A stretch of DNA of 64,000 bases from CTSoil-075 sp042610375 (GTDB lineage: Bacteria; Bacillota; Negativicutes; DSM-13327). The notes under the pieces were generated by a model. It was not told where the DNA came from. It did not search any database and saw nothing but the letters and a program-made list of their open reading frames with translations. A program made the translations under genes and the position numbers. This document shows positions 17,696 through 25,207 of this stretch, piece after piece. The stretch is from positions 62,001-126,000 of the forward strand of contig NZ_JBGJZL010000001.1 of NCBI RefSeq assembly GCF_042610375.1. The letters run 5' to 3'. Each line of letters opens with the position of its first letter. Position 1 is the stretch's first letter.

Positions 17696-18533
17696 CTTTT
17701 TCTTCCCCCATTAACTTAGATTCATCAATCTGTTTCTTTATTTTTGGGCTACGATCTTTTTTGACTAATTTTTTATTAGCTATTTCGGCGCGTCGCTTCG
17801 TATAATAATACAATCCTGTCAATACCATCCCCCAAACAAAAGCCATGCCTGGAATATTTTTGAGAAAACTATGACTGTATGTTGGTAAAGCTGTCACCCC
17901 TAAATTCATTTTAAAACCTAACTCTTCAAAAGGTATATCTGAAATATATAGCCAAGCCGTTCCCCCAACTTCTTTTTCACCATATACACTTTTAACATAC
18001 CCTTCATCCTTAGCAAGAGTATTTTTAGCCTGCAGCAATAGAGTGTTTCTTTCGCCAAATTGCATAACACCTGTAGGACAAACAGCGACACAAGCTGGGA
18101 CCTCGCCTTTTGTCATACGTGTCGAACACATCTGACATTTTGTTACCAGCGGAAAAGATTTGTCCCATTCATATTTGGGAATATCAAAAGGACAAGCCAC
18201 CATACAATATCGACAGCCTACACACAAATGAGGGTAATAGGTGACTGCACCTTCCTCGTCTTTCTGCAAGGCTTTCGAAAAGCATGCAGAAGCACATGCA
18301 GGCTCTTGACAGTGAAAACATTGCTCTTTCACAAAACGCCGTACAAGCTCATGATTTTTATTTGTTACTTCATGACCATTTACCACTGTCCAATTTTTAG
18401 CATCCAGTTTTATATTAGAGCCCATTGCAGGCTTTTCCTTATCATAGCTTAAACCATTCCACAAATTACAGGCTACCGTACAGCTTCCACATCCTATGCA
18501 TTTTGTTACATCCACTAAAACACCTTTAGCCAT
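17685..18533 (-). CDS. HybA-like four-cluster ferredoxin subunit of hydrogenase
   Basis: This is an electron-transfer subunit with four [4Fe-4S] motifs: CIGCGSCTVACN, CFHCQEPACASAC, CVGCRYCMVACPFD and CQMC paired with CVAVCPTG. It also has one C-terminal membrane helix (GMAFVWGMVLTGLYYY) and a basic tail. I start at the ATG at 18533, eight bases after GAGG; the frame also has a GTG at 18542. E. coli HybA has its own Tat signal; none is visible here. If the complex faces outward, this subunit may be co-exported with the catalytic subunit. It links the catalytic subunit to the HybB-like protein. Confidence 0.9.
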   Translation of the reverse strand: MAKGVLVDVTKCIGCGSCTVACNLWNGLSYDKEKPAMGSNIKLDAKNWTVVNGHEVTNKNHELVRRFVKEQCFHCQEPACASACFSKALQKDEEGAVTYYPHLCVGCRYCMVACPFDIPKYEWDKSFPLVTKCQMCSTRMTKGEVPACVAVCPTGVMQFGERNTLLLQAKNTLAKDEGYVKSVYGEKEVGGTAWLYISDIPFEELGFKMNLGVTALPTYSHSFLKNIPGMAFVWGMVLTGLYYYTKRRAEIANKKLVKKDRSPKIKKQIDESKLMGEEKDES

Positions 18534-18578
18534 CTCATCCACCTCGTCTTTTATCCAACACTATTGATTATGTTCTTT

Positions 18579-20120
18579 CTATTTTTTCTTGGCAGTCAAT
18601 TGATGACTGCGGTCAGCATAATGAGTATGAAGCAGTTCTTCAGAAAGTTCACTCCCTGGATAGTTAAGATACTCAGTATATAAATCTTTAATTTCTTGAT
18701 TTTTATAACTCACCCGTTTTTTATAAACTTTACCATCTAGATTGTACAAACCAGCGCTACGTGCCTTCCTGACCTCATCTGCCGCTGTTAGAGAAGTGCG
18801 TGGTTGGCCGCCACCACCGATACATCCACCTAAACAACTCATAAATTCAACAAAGTGCCATGGAGATTTCCCTGCCCGAACTTGATCAAGAATCATTCTG
18901 GCATTTTTTAAGCCATGACAAACGGCAACTTTCAATTTTCCGATTCCTGGGATATCAACTTCAGCCTCTTTTACACCTGCAAGCCCTCGTACAGGGCTAA
19001 AGTCTAAAAGTTCCTCTGGAGGATTTTCTTTGCTCACTAGAAAATAAGCAGTACGTACAGCAGCTTCCATAACCCCTCCTGTTGCACCAAAAATTACACC
19101 GGCTCCACTACTTTCACCCATCAGATGATCATAATGAGCATCTTCCAACTTGTTTAAATCAATGCCTTTAAGTTTGAGTAAACTTGCCAATTCTCTAGTT
19201 GTTAATACAATATCAACATCACGAATCGTAGGATTACCATTTTTTTCTCCAACAGCATTCATTTCAGGACGTTGACATTCGAATTTTTTAGCCGTACACG
19301 GCATAATGGCTACAGAAATGACTTTTTCTAACTGTAAACCTCGTTTCTCCCTGTAATAACTTTTAACAAGGGCACCCAATATTTGTTGAGGCGATTTAAC
19401 AGAGGATAAATTACCAATTAAGTCAGGATAATAATACTCACAGAATTTTACCCACCCTGGACAGCATGAAGTAAATTGGGGCAATTTATTATGGTCTCTA
19501 CCAGTGATACGTTTGATTAACTCTGTTGCTTCTTCCATAATTGTTAGATCAGCACTAAAGTTCGTATCAAATACAGTATTAAAACCCACTTTTTTAAGAG
19601 CAGCGACCTGTTTACCCTCTACCATACTGCCAGGTGGCAGACCAAATTCCTCTCCTAAAGAAACACGAGTCGCTGGCGCGGTTTGCACGACTACATGTAC
19701 ACTCTCATCATCAAGAGCCTTTATCACCTTACCAACATCATCGCGCTCCCTAATGGCAGCTGTTGGACACCACTGTGCGCACTGTCCACACCCTACACAA
19801 GTGATATCATTTTTTATCGGCAATTCATAGTATCCATAAACACTCTGTACCTTCTCACACACCTCCAAACACTGACCACATAGAATACACTTGCGGTCAT
19901 CCCTAACGATAGAAGGATTGTTTGGATCAATGGGAATACGTCCTTTTACTTGTACTGGCCAGTTCCCGGTTCCACCATACTGTCCAGGAATCCACCCTTT
20001 ACCGCCAACTGACTCATTCGTACAACCAGCGATACTAGCGGCCACACCCGTTACGGTAATTCCCCCCATTAATTTAAGGAAATTAAGCCTTGTAACTCCT
20101 GTTGTTTTTTTCAATTCCAT
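18579..20120 (-). CDS. hydA: [FeFe]-hydrogenase catalytic subunit with fused small subunit and export leader
   Basis: This enzyme interconverts H2 with protons and electrons. All H-cluster signatures are present: L1 FTSCCPGWVKFC, L2 IMPCTAKKFECQ, L3 FMSCLGGCIGGGGQP. Two upstream [4Fe-4S] motifs (CILCGQCLEVCEK, CVGCGQCAQWCP) feed it. The C-terminal 60 residues match the hydrogenase small-subunit domain (ARSAGLYNLDGK through ELLHTHYADRS), fused as in many one-chain enzymes. The start is the ATG at 20120, after GAGGAGG, giving 513 residues. The leader MELKKTTGVTRLNFLKLMGG has Tat-like spacing (T-R-L-N-F-L-K), but Leu replaces the second Arg. A lipobox IAGC puts a lipid-modifiable Cys at position 33. 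This points to an outward-facing lipoprotein hydrogenase. Confidence 0.95.
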   Translation of the reverse strand: MELKKTTGVTRLNFLKLMGGITVTGVAASIAGCTNESVGGKGWIPGQYGGTGNWPVQVKGRIPIDPNNPSIVRDDRKCILCGQCLEVCEKVQSVYGYYELPIKNDITCVGCGQCAQWCPTAAIRERDDVGKVIKALDDESVHVVVQTAPATRVSLGEEFGLPPGSMVEGKQVAALKKVGFNTVFDTNFSADLTIMEEATELIKRITGRDHNKLPQFTSCCPGWVKFCEYYYPDLIGNLSSVKSPQQILGALVKSYYREKRGLQLEKVISVAIMPCTAKKFECQRPEMNAVGEKNGNPTIRDVDIVLTTRELASLLKLKGIDLNKLEDAHYDHLMGESSGAGVIFGATGGVMEAAVRTAYFLVSKENPPEELLDFSPVRGLAGVKEAEVDIPGIGKLKVAVCHGLKNARMILDQVRAGKSPWHFVEFMSCLGGCIGGGGQPRTSLTAADEVRKARSAGLYNLDGKVYKKRVSYKNQEIKDLYTEYLNYPGSELSEELLHTHYADRSHQLTAKKK

Positions 20121-20171
20121 ACTATTCCTCCTCGATTGACCTTTCTGATGACTAATGCCTATTTTGGATAT

Positions 20172-20240
20172 AAAAAAAGCACGCAAAGAAGACTTACTAA
20201 CTATCGATAGGATAGTTTAGTATCAGTCTTCTCTGCGCAC
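20172..20240 (-). terminator. Long terminator hairpin after hpf
   Basis: Arms of about 28 bases (GCACGCAAAGAAGACT... and ...AGTCTTCTCTGCGCAC) pair with few mismatches. On the minus strand the hairpin ends in seven T (20178-20172). It isolates hpf from the downstream hydrogenase operon. Confidence 0.85.
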
Positions 20241-20300
20241 TATTCTCTACACTCTGTGCGACACAATACATTTATTCTTTTTTTAGTACGATGAGTAGCC

Positions 20301-20828
20301 TTATTTAAATTCTGGTTCAATCAACCCGTAATTACCATCTTTACGACGATATAGGACGTTAGCTTCTTCGGTTTCAGCATTAGTAAATACAAAGAAATCG
20401 TGGTTAATCAGATTCATTTGTAAAATCGCTTCTTCCACATCCATTGGCTTGATTGGGAAACGTTTTGTTTTTACTACTTTAGTTCCATCATCTTCAGGAA
20501 CAACAGTAGTAACTAACTCACCTTTAAAATTACCACCTTTAAGACGACGGGATAATTTAGTTTTATATTTTTCAATTTGTTTTTCAATCTTATCAACTAC
20601 AAGGTCAATTGAAGTGTACATATCGGCAGTAGCTTCTTGACCTCTAAGCATCATGCCATTAACAGGGACTGTTAGTTCAATAATATGACGACCTTTTTCC
20701 ACGATAAGAATTGCTGTAATTTCGCCGAGAGAATCAAAATATTTTGTTATTTTACTCACTCGTTTCACAACATAATCCTTCAATGCTGGTGTAATCTCAA
20801 TATTTTTGCCTCGTACAGTTATGGACAT
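20301..20828 (-). CDS. hpf: Ribosome hibernation-promoting factor, long form
   Basis: Long HPF dimerises 70S ribosomes into inactive 100S particles in stationary phase or stress. The N-terminal S30AE domain (MSITVRGKNIEITPALKDYV) spans about residues 1-100. A linker and the C-terminal dimerisation domain follow (KRFPIKPMDVEEAILQMNLI through NVLYRRKDGNYGLIEPE). I start at the ATG at 20828, nine bases after GGAG, giving 175 residues, typical for the long Firmicute form. The frame opens further upstream, but those residues do not match the family. Confidence 0.96.
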   Translation of the reverse strand: MSITVRGKNIEITPALKDYVVKRVSKITKYFDSLGEITAILIVEKGRHIIELTVPVNGMMLRGQEATADMYTSIDLVVDKIEKQIEKYKTKLSRRLKGGNFKGELVTTVVPEDDGTKVVKTKRFPIKPMDVEEAILQMNLINHDFFVFTNAETEEANVLYRRKDGNYGLIEPEFK

Positions 20829-20935
20829 AATCGCCATCTCCTCTCGTGTATCATACATATATTATTCTCCATTAATCACTAAAGTCCTGTCTGAAAATTC
20901 ATTATTCACTTAAATTATTATGTTTTTTTACAAAT

Positions 20936-20984
20936 AAAAAAAGACTTGACTTGTGCCAAGCCCTCAGACGCAGGCAGAAGTCTT
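20936..20984 (-). terminator. Hairpin with T-run between csp and hpf
   Basis: AAGACTT (20941-20947) and AAGTCTT (20978-20984) arms, with an inner TGCC/GGCA pairing, are followed on the minus strand by seven T. As the csp gene already has its own terminator at 21034-21060, this second one could end a short RNA made from the 50 bases between them. That is speculative. Confidence 0.5.
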
Positions 20985-21033
20985 AGTCGTTCTTACTTGC
21001 GATCGAGAAAGTTCTATACTTTTTGATTGCGTC

Positions 21034-21060
21034 AAAAAAACCCGACTATAATAGCCGGGT
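21034..21060 (-). terminator. Rho-independent terminator of the cold-shock gene
   Basis: ACCCGGCTAT and ATAGTCGGGT arms (minus strand) are followed by a T-run. The hairpin sits 20 bases after the cold-shock protein stop codon. Confidence 0.88.
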
Positions 21061-21079
21061 ATATTTGTCTAAATGCAAA

Positions 21080-21277
21080 TTAAGCTTTAGCAACGTTAGC
21101 TGCTTGAGGTCCACGTGCACCTTCAACGATATCAAATTCAACTTCTTGACCTTCAGTTAAAGTTTTGAAGCCTTGATCTTGGATTGCGGAAAAATGTACA
21201 AAAACATCTCCACCATCTTCTCTTTCAAGAAAACCATAGCCTTTTTCAGAACTAAACCATTTAACTTTACCAATCAT
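21080..21277 (-). CDS. Cold-shock domain protein (CspA family)
   Basis: This is a 65-residue single OB-fold protein that binds single-stranded RNA or DNA and melts RNA structure. Both RNA-binding motifs are present: RNP1 as KGYGFLE and RNP2 as VFVHFSAI. The usual Csp opening GKVKWFSSEKGYGF is intact. It is monocistronic, with its own terminator. There is a leader of up to about 100 bases before the preceding transporter gene, but I see no clear cold-shock box. Confidence 0.97.
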   Translation of the reverse strand: MIGKVKWFSSEKGYGFLEREDGGDVFVHFSAIQDQGFKTLTEGQEVEFDIVEGARGPQAANVAKA

Positions 21278-21315
21278 TATGAAACGCCTCCTAAAATAAA
21301 CAATAAACTGCGATC

Positions 21316-21353
21316 AACCAGTGATCATACCACAAAGTATACCACCACTGGTT
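21316..21353 (-). terminator. Hairpin after the amino-acid transporter operon
   Basis: AACCAGTG and CACTGGTT arms with an inner GTAT/ATAC pairing lie 34 bases beyond the ATPase stop codon. No T-run follows, so termination is uncertain. Confidence 0.45.
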
Positions 21354-21386
21354 ATTGCTGTCAACGTGAACACCGCGGCTCTTCTA

Positions 21387-22106
21387 CTACAGTATCTTCG
21401 ATAGAAAAGCTTGCGTACGTTCCTCTTTAGCAGACATAAAAATCTGTTCTGGCGTACCTTCTTCAACAATACGACCTTCATCCATGAAAATGACCCGATC
21501 ACCCACTTCACGAGCAAATCCCATCTCATGAGTCACAATTGCCATTGTCATTCCTTCATGAGCCAAACTTTTCATAACATCAAGAACCTCATTTACCATT
21601 TCTGGATCAAGAGCTGATGTCGGTTCATCAAAAAGCATGACTCTCGGACGCATTGCTAGTGCTCTGGCAATAGCAACCCGCTGCTGCTGTCCACCTGACA
21701 ACTGTTCAGGATAAGCATGAGGTTTATCGCCTAACCCAACTTTCGCGAGTAGATCAAGGGCAATTTTCTCGGCCTCGTCCTTACTCAATTTGCGTACTTG
21801 CATGGGAGCTAAAATCACATTTTCTAGTACTGTTTTATGAGGAAATAGATTAAACCGTTGAAATACCATCCCCACTTCAATCCGTACTTTGTTAACATTT
21901 GCCTCACTATCAAGAGGAATACCATCAACAACGATTGTTCCTTCAGTTGGTTCTTCCAAGAAGTTAATGCAACGTAGCAATGTACTCTTACCAGAACCAC
22001 TTGGCCCGATAATAACCACTACCTCTTTTTCATCAATATGAAGATCAATGCCTTTGAGTACATGAAGTTTCCCAAATTTTTTATGAATATTTTTAATGTT
22101 TATCAT
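21387..22106 (-). CDS. Polar amino-acid ABC transporter ATP-binding protein (GlnQ/HisP type)
   Basis: This is the ATPase that powers uptake through the adjacent permease. It has Walker A GPSGSGKST, Q-loop in GMVFQRFNLFPHKTV, signature LSGGQQQRVAIARAL, Walker B VMLFDEPTSALD and switch His in THEMGFAREV. The long amino-acid-type signature and the 239-residue length fit the polar amino-acid uptake (PAAT) family. The gene overlaps the permease by 14 bases. The transported amino acid cannot be fixed from sequence alone. Confidence 0.95.
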   Translation of the reverse strand: MINIKNIHKKFGKLHVLKGIDLHIDEKEVVVIIGPSGSGKSTLLRCINFLEEPTEGTIVVDGIPLDSEANVNKVRIEVGMVFQRFNLFPHKTVLENVILAPMQVRKLSKDEAEKIALDLLAKVGLGDKPHAYPEQLSGGQQQRVAIARALAMRPRVMLFDEPTSALDPEMVNEVLDVMKSLAHEGMTMAIVTHEMGFAREVGDRVIFMDEGRIVEEGTPEQIFMSAKEERTQAFLSKIL

Positions 22107-22758
22107 CGATTTTATACCTCCGCTCCAAATAATCTACCAAGCGGGAAATTGTAAAAGTCATAATCAAATATATAAATGCGACTGACAACCAAATTTCAAA
22201 GGATCCATACGTACGGGCAATAATCAGCTGCCCTCTGCGTGTTAATTCTTCAAAACCAATGACTGATACCAATGAAGAATCTTTCATCATCGCAATAAAT
22301 TCATTTCCTAAAGGTGGAATAATACGTTTAAAAGCTTGGGGTAAAATAATATGTTGCATCGTTTGTCTCCAAGTCAAACCAAGAGAACGACCAGCTTCCA
22401 TTTGTCCTTTATCAATCGACTGAATGCCACCTCGAAAAATTTCAGCAACATAGGCACCACTATTAATACTACAAGCCGTAATAGCCGCGATAAAAGGATC
22501 AATACGTGTTCCCAGAACAATTGGCAAAGCAAAATAAATCAGAAATATTTGTACCAACAATGGTGTACCACGGATAAAATCCACATACACAGCCGCTAAG
22601 GCCTTAATAATCCATGTTTTTGATAACCGAGCAATACCGACAATCATTCCAATTAATAAACCAACACTCACACTAACTGCTGTAATTTGCACAGTAACGC
22701 CTGCACCTAACAGCAATAAAGGAAAAGAACGGACAACCAAATCAAGATCAAAATTCAT
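22093..22758 (-). CDS. Polar amino-acid ABC transporter permease (GlnP/HisM type)
   Basis: This is a 221-residue inner-membrane permease with about five helices. The polar amino-acid signature is near the N-terminus (LLLGAGVTVQITAVSVSVG). The EAA loop that docks on the ATPase is AGRSLGLTWRQTMQHIILPQ. A single permease gene suggests a homodimer. It is preceded by two paralogous binding-protein genes and a hairpin at 22853-22880, which should lower its expression relative to them. Confidence 0.94.
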   Translation of the reverse strand: MNFDLDLVVRSFPLLLLGAGVTVQITAVSVSVGLLIGMIVGIARLSKTWIIKALAAVYVDFIRGTPLLVQIFLIYFALPIVLGTRIDPFIAAITACSINSGAYVAEIFRGGIQSIDKGQMEAGRSLGLTWRQTMQHIILPQAFKRIIPPLGNEFIAMMKDSSLVSVIGFEELTRRGQLIIARTYGSFEIWLSVAFIYLIMTFTISRLVDYLERRYKIDDKH

Positions 22759-22852
22759 ATCTTTTCACCCTTAATTCAAATAATATAAACTTATGCATAG
22801 AAATACATAATATGATTATAATCATACAATATAGGACTGTCAATGATATTTA

Positions 22853-22880
22853 AATAGGCGTGATTCACATCACGCCTATT
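22853..22880 (-). terminator. Perfect hairpin between binding-protein and permease genes
   Basis: AATAGGCGTGAT and ATCACGCCTATT form a perfect 12-base stem ten bases after the binding-protein stop. Only weak T content follows, so it probably attenuates or stabilises the upstream message. Confidence 0.6.
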
Positions 22881-22889
22881 CAGAGATAT

Positions 22890-23666
22890 TTATTGAGCTT
22901 TTTTGCCAAACCATTTCATATGAATTTTATCATATTCGCCATTCTTTTTAAGTTCGTCTAAGGCTGCATTTACTTTTTCTGTAAGCTCTGTATTTTTCTT
23001 CGTCATCGCCATACCATATTCTTCAGCATTCATGATATCACCAAGCAATTTAGCATTTTTATCGCCGCTTTTTGCCAAATAATATTCATTCACTGGCAAA
23101 TCGTTAACCACAGCATCTACGCCGCCAGCCTTAAGTTCCATATAAGCTTCGGAATTACTATTATATTCTCGTACTTTTGCATCTTTAATTTTTTTGGCTT
23201 CCTCGGCACCAGTCGTACCAATTTGTACTGCAATATTTTTACCTTCTAAATCTTTAAAGCTTTTAATCGTAGCATTATCTGCTTTAACTACAATCGATAA
23301 ACCTGACTTATAGTAAGGTTTAGAAAAAGCCACTTTTTTAGTACGTTCTTCAGTAATGCTCATTCCGGAAACAATAATATCAATATTACCAGCTTCCAAA
23401 GCAGGAATCAGTCCATCAAAGCCAACATTTTGAATTTGCACTTCATAACCCATTTGTTTACCAATTGCTCTGGCCAGATCCATATCAAAGCCAACATATT
23501 CTTTACTGCCTTCCTCTTGGAATTCAAAAGGTGGAAAAGTCATCTCCGCACCCACCTTCAGCACCTTGGATTCAGTTTTAGTTGCATTCTTTTGACCACA
23601 ACCCGCCAAACCCAAAGACAGTATCATAACCCCCAAGATCAGTAGCGACATCAGTTTTCTAGACAT
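22890..23666 (-). CDS. Amino-acid ABC transporter substrate-binding lipoprotein (copy 1)
   Basis: This is a solute-binding protein of family 3. The lipoprotein signal ends at LGLAGC. The domain starts KVGAEMTFPPFEFQEEGS and includes MDLARAIGKQMGYEVQIQNV, SGMSITEERTKKVAFSKPYY and the hinge VQIGTTGAEEAKKI, all typical of polar amino-acid binders. It resembles the neighbouring upstream gene closely (I estimate well over half identical by eye), so the pair arose by tandem duplication. The presence of two binders for one permease suggests either a wider substrate range or dosage. Confidence 0.95.
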   Translation of the reverse strand: MSRKLMSLLILGVMILSLGLAGCGQKNATKTESKVLKVGAEMTFPPFEFQEEGSKEYVGFDMDLARAIGKQMGYEVQIQNVGFDGLIPALEAGNIDIIVSGMSITEERTKKVAFSKPYYKSGLSIVVKADNATIKSFKDLEGKNIAVQIGTTGAEEAKKIKDAKVREYNSNSEAYMELKAGGVDAVVNDLPVNEYYLAKSGDKNAKLLGDIMNAEEYGMAMTKKNTELTEKVNAALDELKKNGEYDKIHMKWFGKKAQ

Positions 23667-23768
23667 GTAATAACCTCCACAGTATCTATATTTTTTCCCT
23701 CTTCCTATTGTACATGGTTTTACAGTATATTCAAGTCTTTTGTACTAAAAAAATAGTACAAATAAAAC

Positions 23769-23812
23769 AACGTCCCATTCTACGCTTTCGTCATCGCATA
23801 GAATAGGACGTT
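23769..23812 (-). terminator. Hairpin between the two binding-protein genes
   Basis: AACGTCC-ATTCTA-GC and GC-TAGAAT-GGACGTT arms are followed by a T-rich stretch on the minus strand. It probably terminates or attenuates transcription from the first binding-protein gene. Confidence 0.7.
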
Positions 23813-23824
23813 ATTGATTATTTT

Positions 23825-24595
23825 TTATTGAGCTTTTTTACCAAACCATTTCAAGTACATTTTATCATACTCGCCATTCTTTTTAAGTTCATCTAATGCT
23901 TTATTAATTTTCTCAGTTAATTCTTTATTTTTCTTAGAAACTGCAATACCATATTCTTCAGCAGTTAATGGTTGACCAATTTCTTTCGCATCTTTGCCAC
24001 CAGCTTTAGCAATATAATAATCATTAACAGGTTTATCATTTACAACAGCATCAACGCCACCAGCTTTAAGTTCTAAAAATGCTTCTGGAGCGCTATTAAA
24101 TTCGCGAATTTGAGCGTTTTTAACTTTTTTAGCCTCATCAGCACCAGTCGTACCTAATTGTACAGCAATTTTTTTGCCTTCTAAGTCTGCAAAACTCTTA
24201 ATCGTCGTATTATCATTTTTGACTACAATCGTCAAACCTGATTTATAGTATGGTGTAGAGAAGTCAATCTTTTTACTTCTTTCTTCTGTAATCGTCATGG
24301 CTGAAATCGCTACATCAACAGTACCTGATTCAATACCTGGAATCAAACCATCAAAACCCATATTCTGAATTTGCACTTCATAACCCATTTGTTTACCGAT
24401 CGCTTTAATTAAATCCATATCAAAACCAGCATATTCTTTTGAACCCTCTTCTTGGAATTCAAAGGGAGCAAAAGAAGCTTCAGAACCAACTTTAAGCACT
24501 TTAGGCTTAGCCGCTTCTTGCTTGCCACACCCAACTAAACCAAAAGATACTACAAGGACCATAAGCATCATGAATGACATTATTTTTTTAGACAC
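23825..24595 (-). CDS. Amino-acid ABC transporter substrate-binding lipoprotein (copy 2)
   Basis: This is the paralogue of the next gene, with the same layout: a lipoprotein signal ending FGLVGC, then KVGSEASFAPFEFQEEGS, MDLIKAIGKQMGYEVQIQNM, SAMTITEERSKKIDFSTPYY and the hinge VQLGTTGADEAKKV. It is the first gene of the transporter group and is separated from copy 1 by a hairpin. Divergence is concentrated in the leader and surface positions; the ligand-pocket segments are alike, so ligands may be the same or similar. Confidence 0.95.
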   Translation of the reverse strand: MSKKIMSFMMLMVLVVSFGLVGCGKQEAAKPKVLKVGSEASFAPFEFQEEGSKEYAGFDMDLIKAIGKQMGYEVQIQNMGFDGLIPGIESGTVDVAISAMTITEERSKKIDFSTPYYKSGLTIVVKNDNTTIKSFADLEGKKIAVQLGTTGADEAKKVKNAQIREFNSAPEAFLELKAGGVDAVVNDKPVNDYYIAKAGGKDAKEIGQPLTAEEYGIAVSKKNKELTEKINKALDELKKNGEYDKMYLKWFGKKAQ

Positions 24596-24705
24596 TATGT
24601 ATACCCCCCCACATATTTAAAATATGCTTATAATTATACATATTCATTGTATAATTAGTCAATGTTTTTTTATTAAAACATTGACTAATTATTGTTATAT
24701 AATGG

Positions 24706-24735
24706 AAAGCCTGGATGATAAATCATCCAGGCTTT
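24706..24735 (-). terminator. Perfect 14-base hairpin downstream of the ncRNA candidate
   Basis: AAAGCCTGGATGAT and ATCATCCAGGCTTT are a perfect stem around a two-base loop, with T residues at the minus-strand 3' side. It lies about 25 bases beyond the ncRNA's own T-run and before the leader of the binding-protein gene. Confidence 0.75.
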
Positions 24736-24759
24736 ATAAACTATTCATTTTACTATTTT

Positions 24760-25003
24760 AAAAAGGACCATATTGCTTAGCTGACCTGGTCTTTGCCCCC
24801 ACACCCGCCTGCTGGAAGGTTCGCTAATAAGAATTCAATCTCCTCACTACTACCACTCTCGAATCTAGCTAATTAAGCTAATAACTCGGCAGGACTTACC
24901 CCTAAACCGCACCATGCTCAGAGCCACTTTGGACTCCTTATGTGGATCGTTTCGCCTGCGACTGGCCTCGACTTTCAACCACAGACCTAAGCAATATGTT
25001 CGC
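24760..25003 (-). ncRNA. Structured non-coding RNA candidate (6S-like or raiA-motif-like)
   Basis: This is a gene-free stretch without a sensible reading frame. On the minus strand a good promoter (-35 TTGCAA, 17-base spacer, -10 TATAAT) would start RNA near 25003. Just inside, CATATTGCTTAG (24998-24987) pairs perfectly over 12 bases with CTAAGCAATATG (24780-24769), closing the whole element. A T-run (24764-24760) follows. The interior is purine-rich, with several possible local stems, for example CCAC/GTGG and AGCT/AGCT. A closed ends-paired RNA of about 240 bases with its own promoter resembles 6S RNA. The raiA motif is another possibility. I found no tmRNA, SRP or RNase P signature. Confidence 0.6.
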
Positions 25004-25010
25004 AAAGTGT

Positions 25011-25039
25011 ATTATAATTCTTTTAATGATAAATTGCAA
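25011..25039 (-). promoter_or_regulatory. Promoter of the ncRNA candidate
   Basis: TTGCAA (25039-25034) and a consensus TATAAT (25016-25011), with exactly 17 bases between, precede the closed RNA element by about seven bases. Confidence 0.7.
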
Positions 25040-25121
25040 GGTTTTTAAGGATAAAATCATCATATATAAAATCGACTTCATATTTTAAGTCTACTTTATC
25101 AGATTTTTCTTTTTCCTTAGG

Positions 25122-25207
25122 CTACATTCTGGACATAATATCTGCTACTCTTTCATCACTTAGAATTCCTTGAATATCCGTTCCCATCAAACCGTCATAT
25201 TTAAAAA
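25122..25207 (-). other. Out-of-frame C-terminal continuation of the FliD-like gene
   Basis: After the TGA of the FliD-like gene, a second frame that starts inside it reads on as F-K-Y-D-G-L-M-G-T-D-I-Q-G-I-L and ends S-D-E-R-V-A-D-I-M-S-R-M before a TAG at 25124-25122. Adding one T to the five-T run at 25207-25203 joins the two frames seamlessly. This is either a real indel, a homopolymer sequencing error, or slippage. Confidence 0.7.

Noticed and set aside
24760..25003. tmRNA, SRP RNA, RNase P RNA or a cobalamin/lysine riboswitch
   Set aside because: The hallmark sequences of these RNAs were not found; the closed-end stem with its own promoter does not suit a riboswitch leader either.
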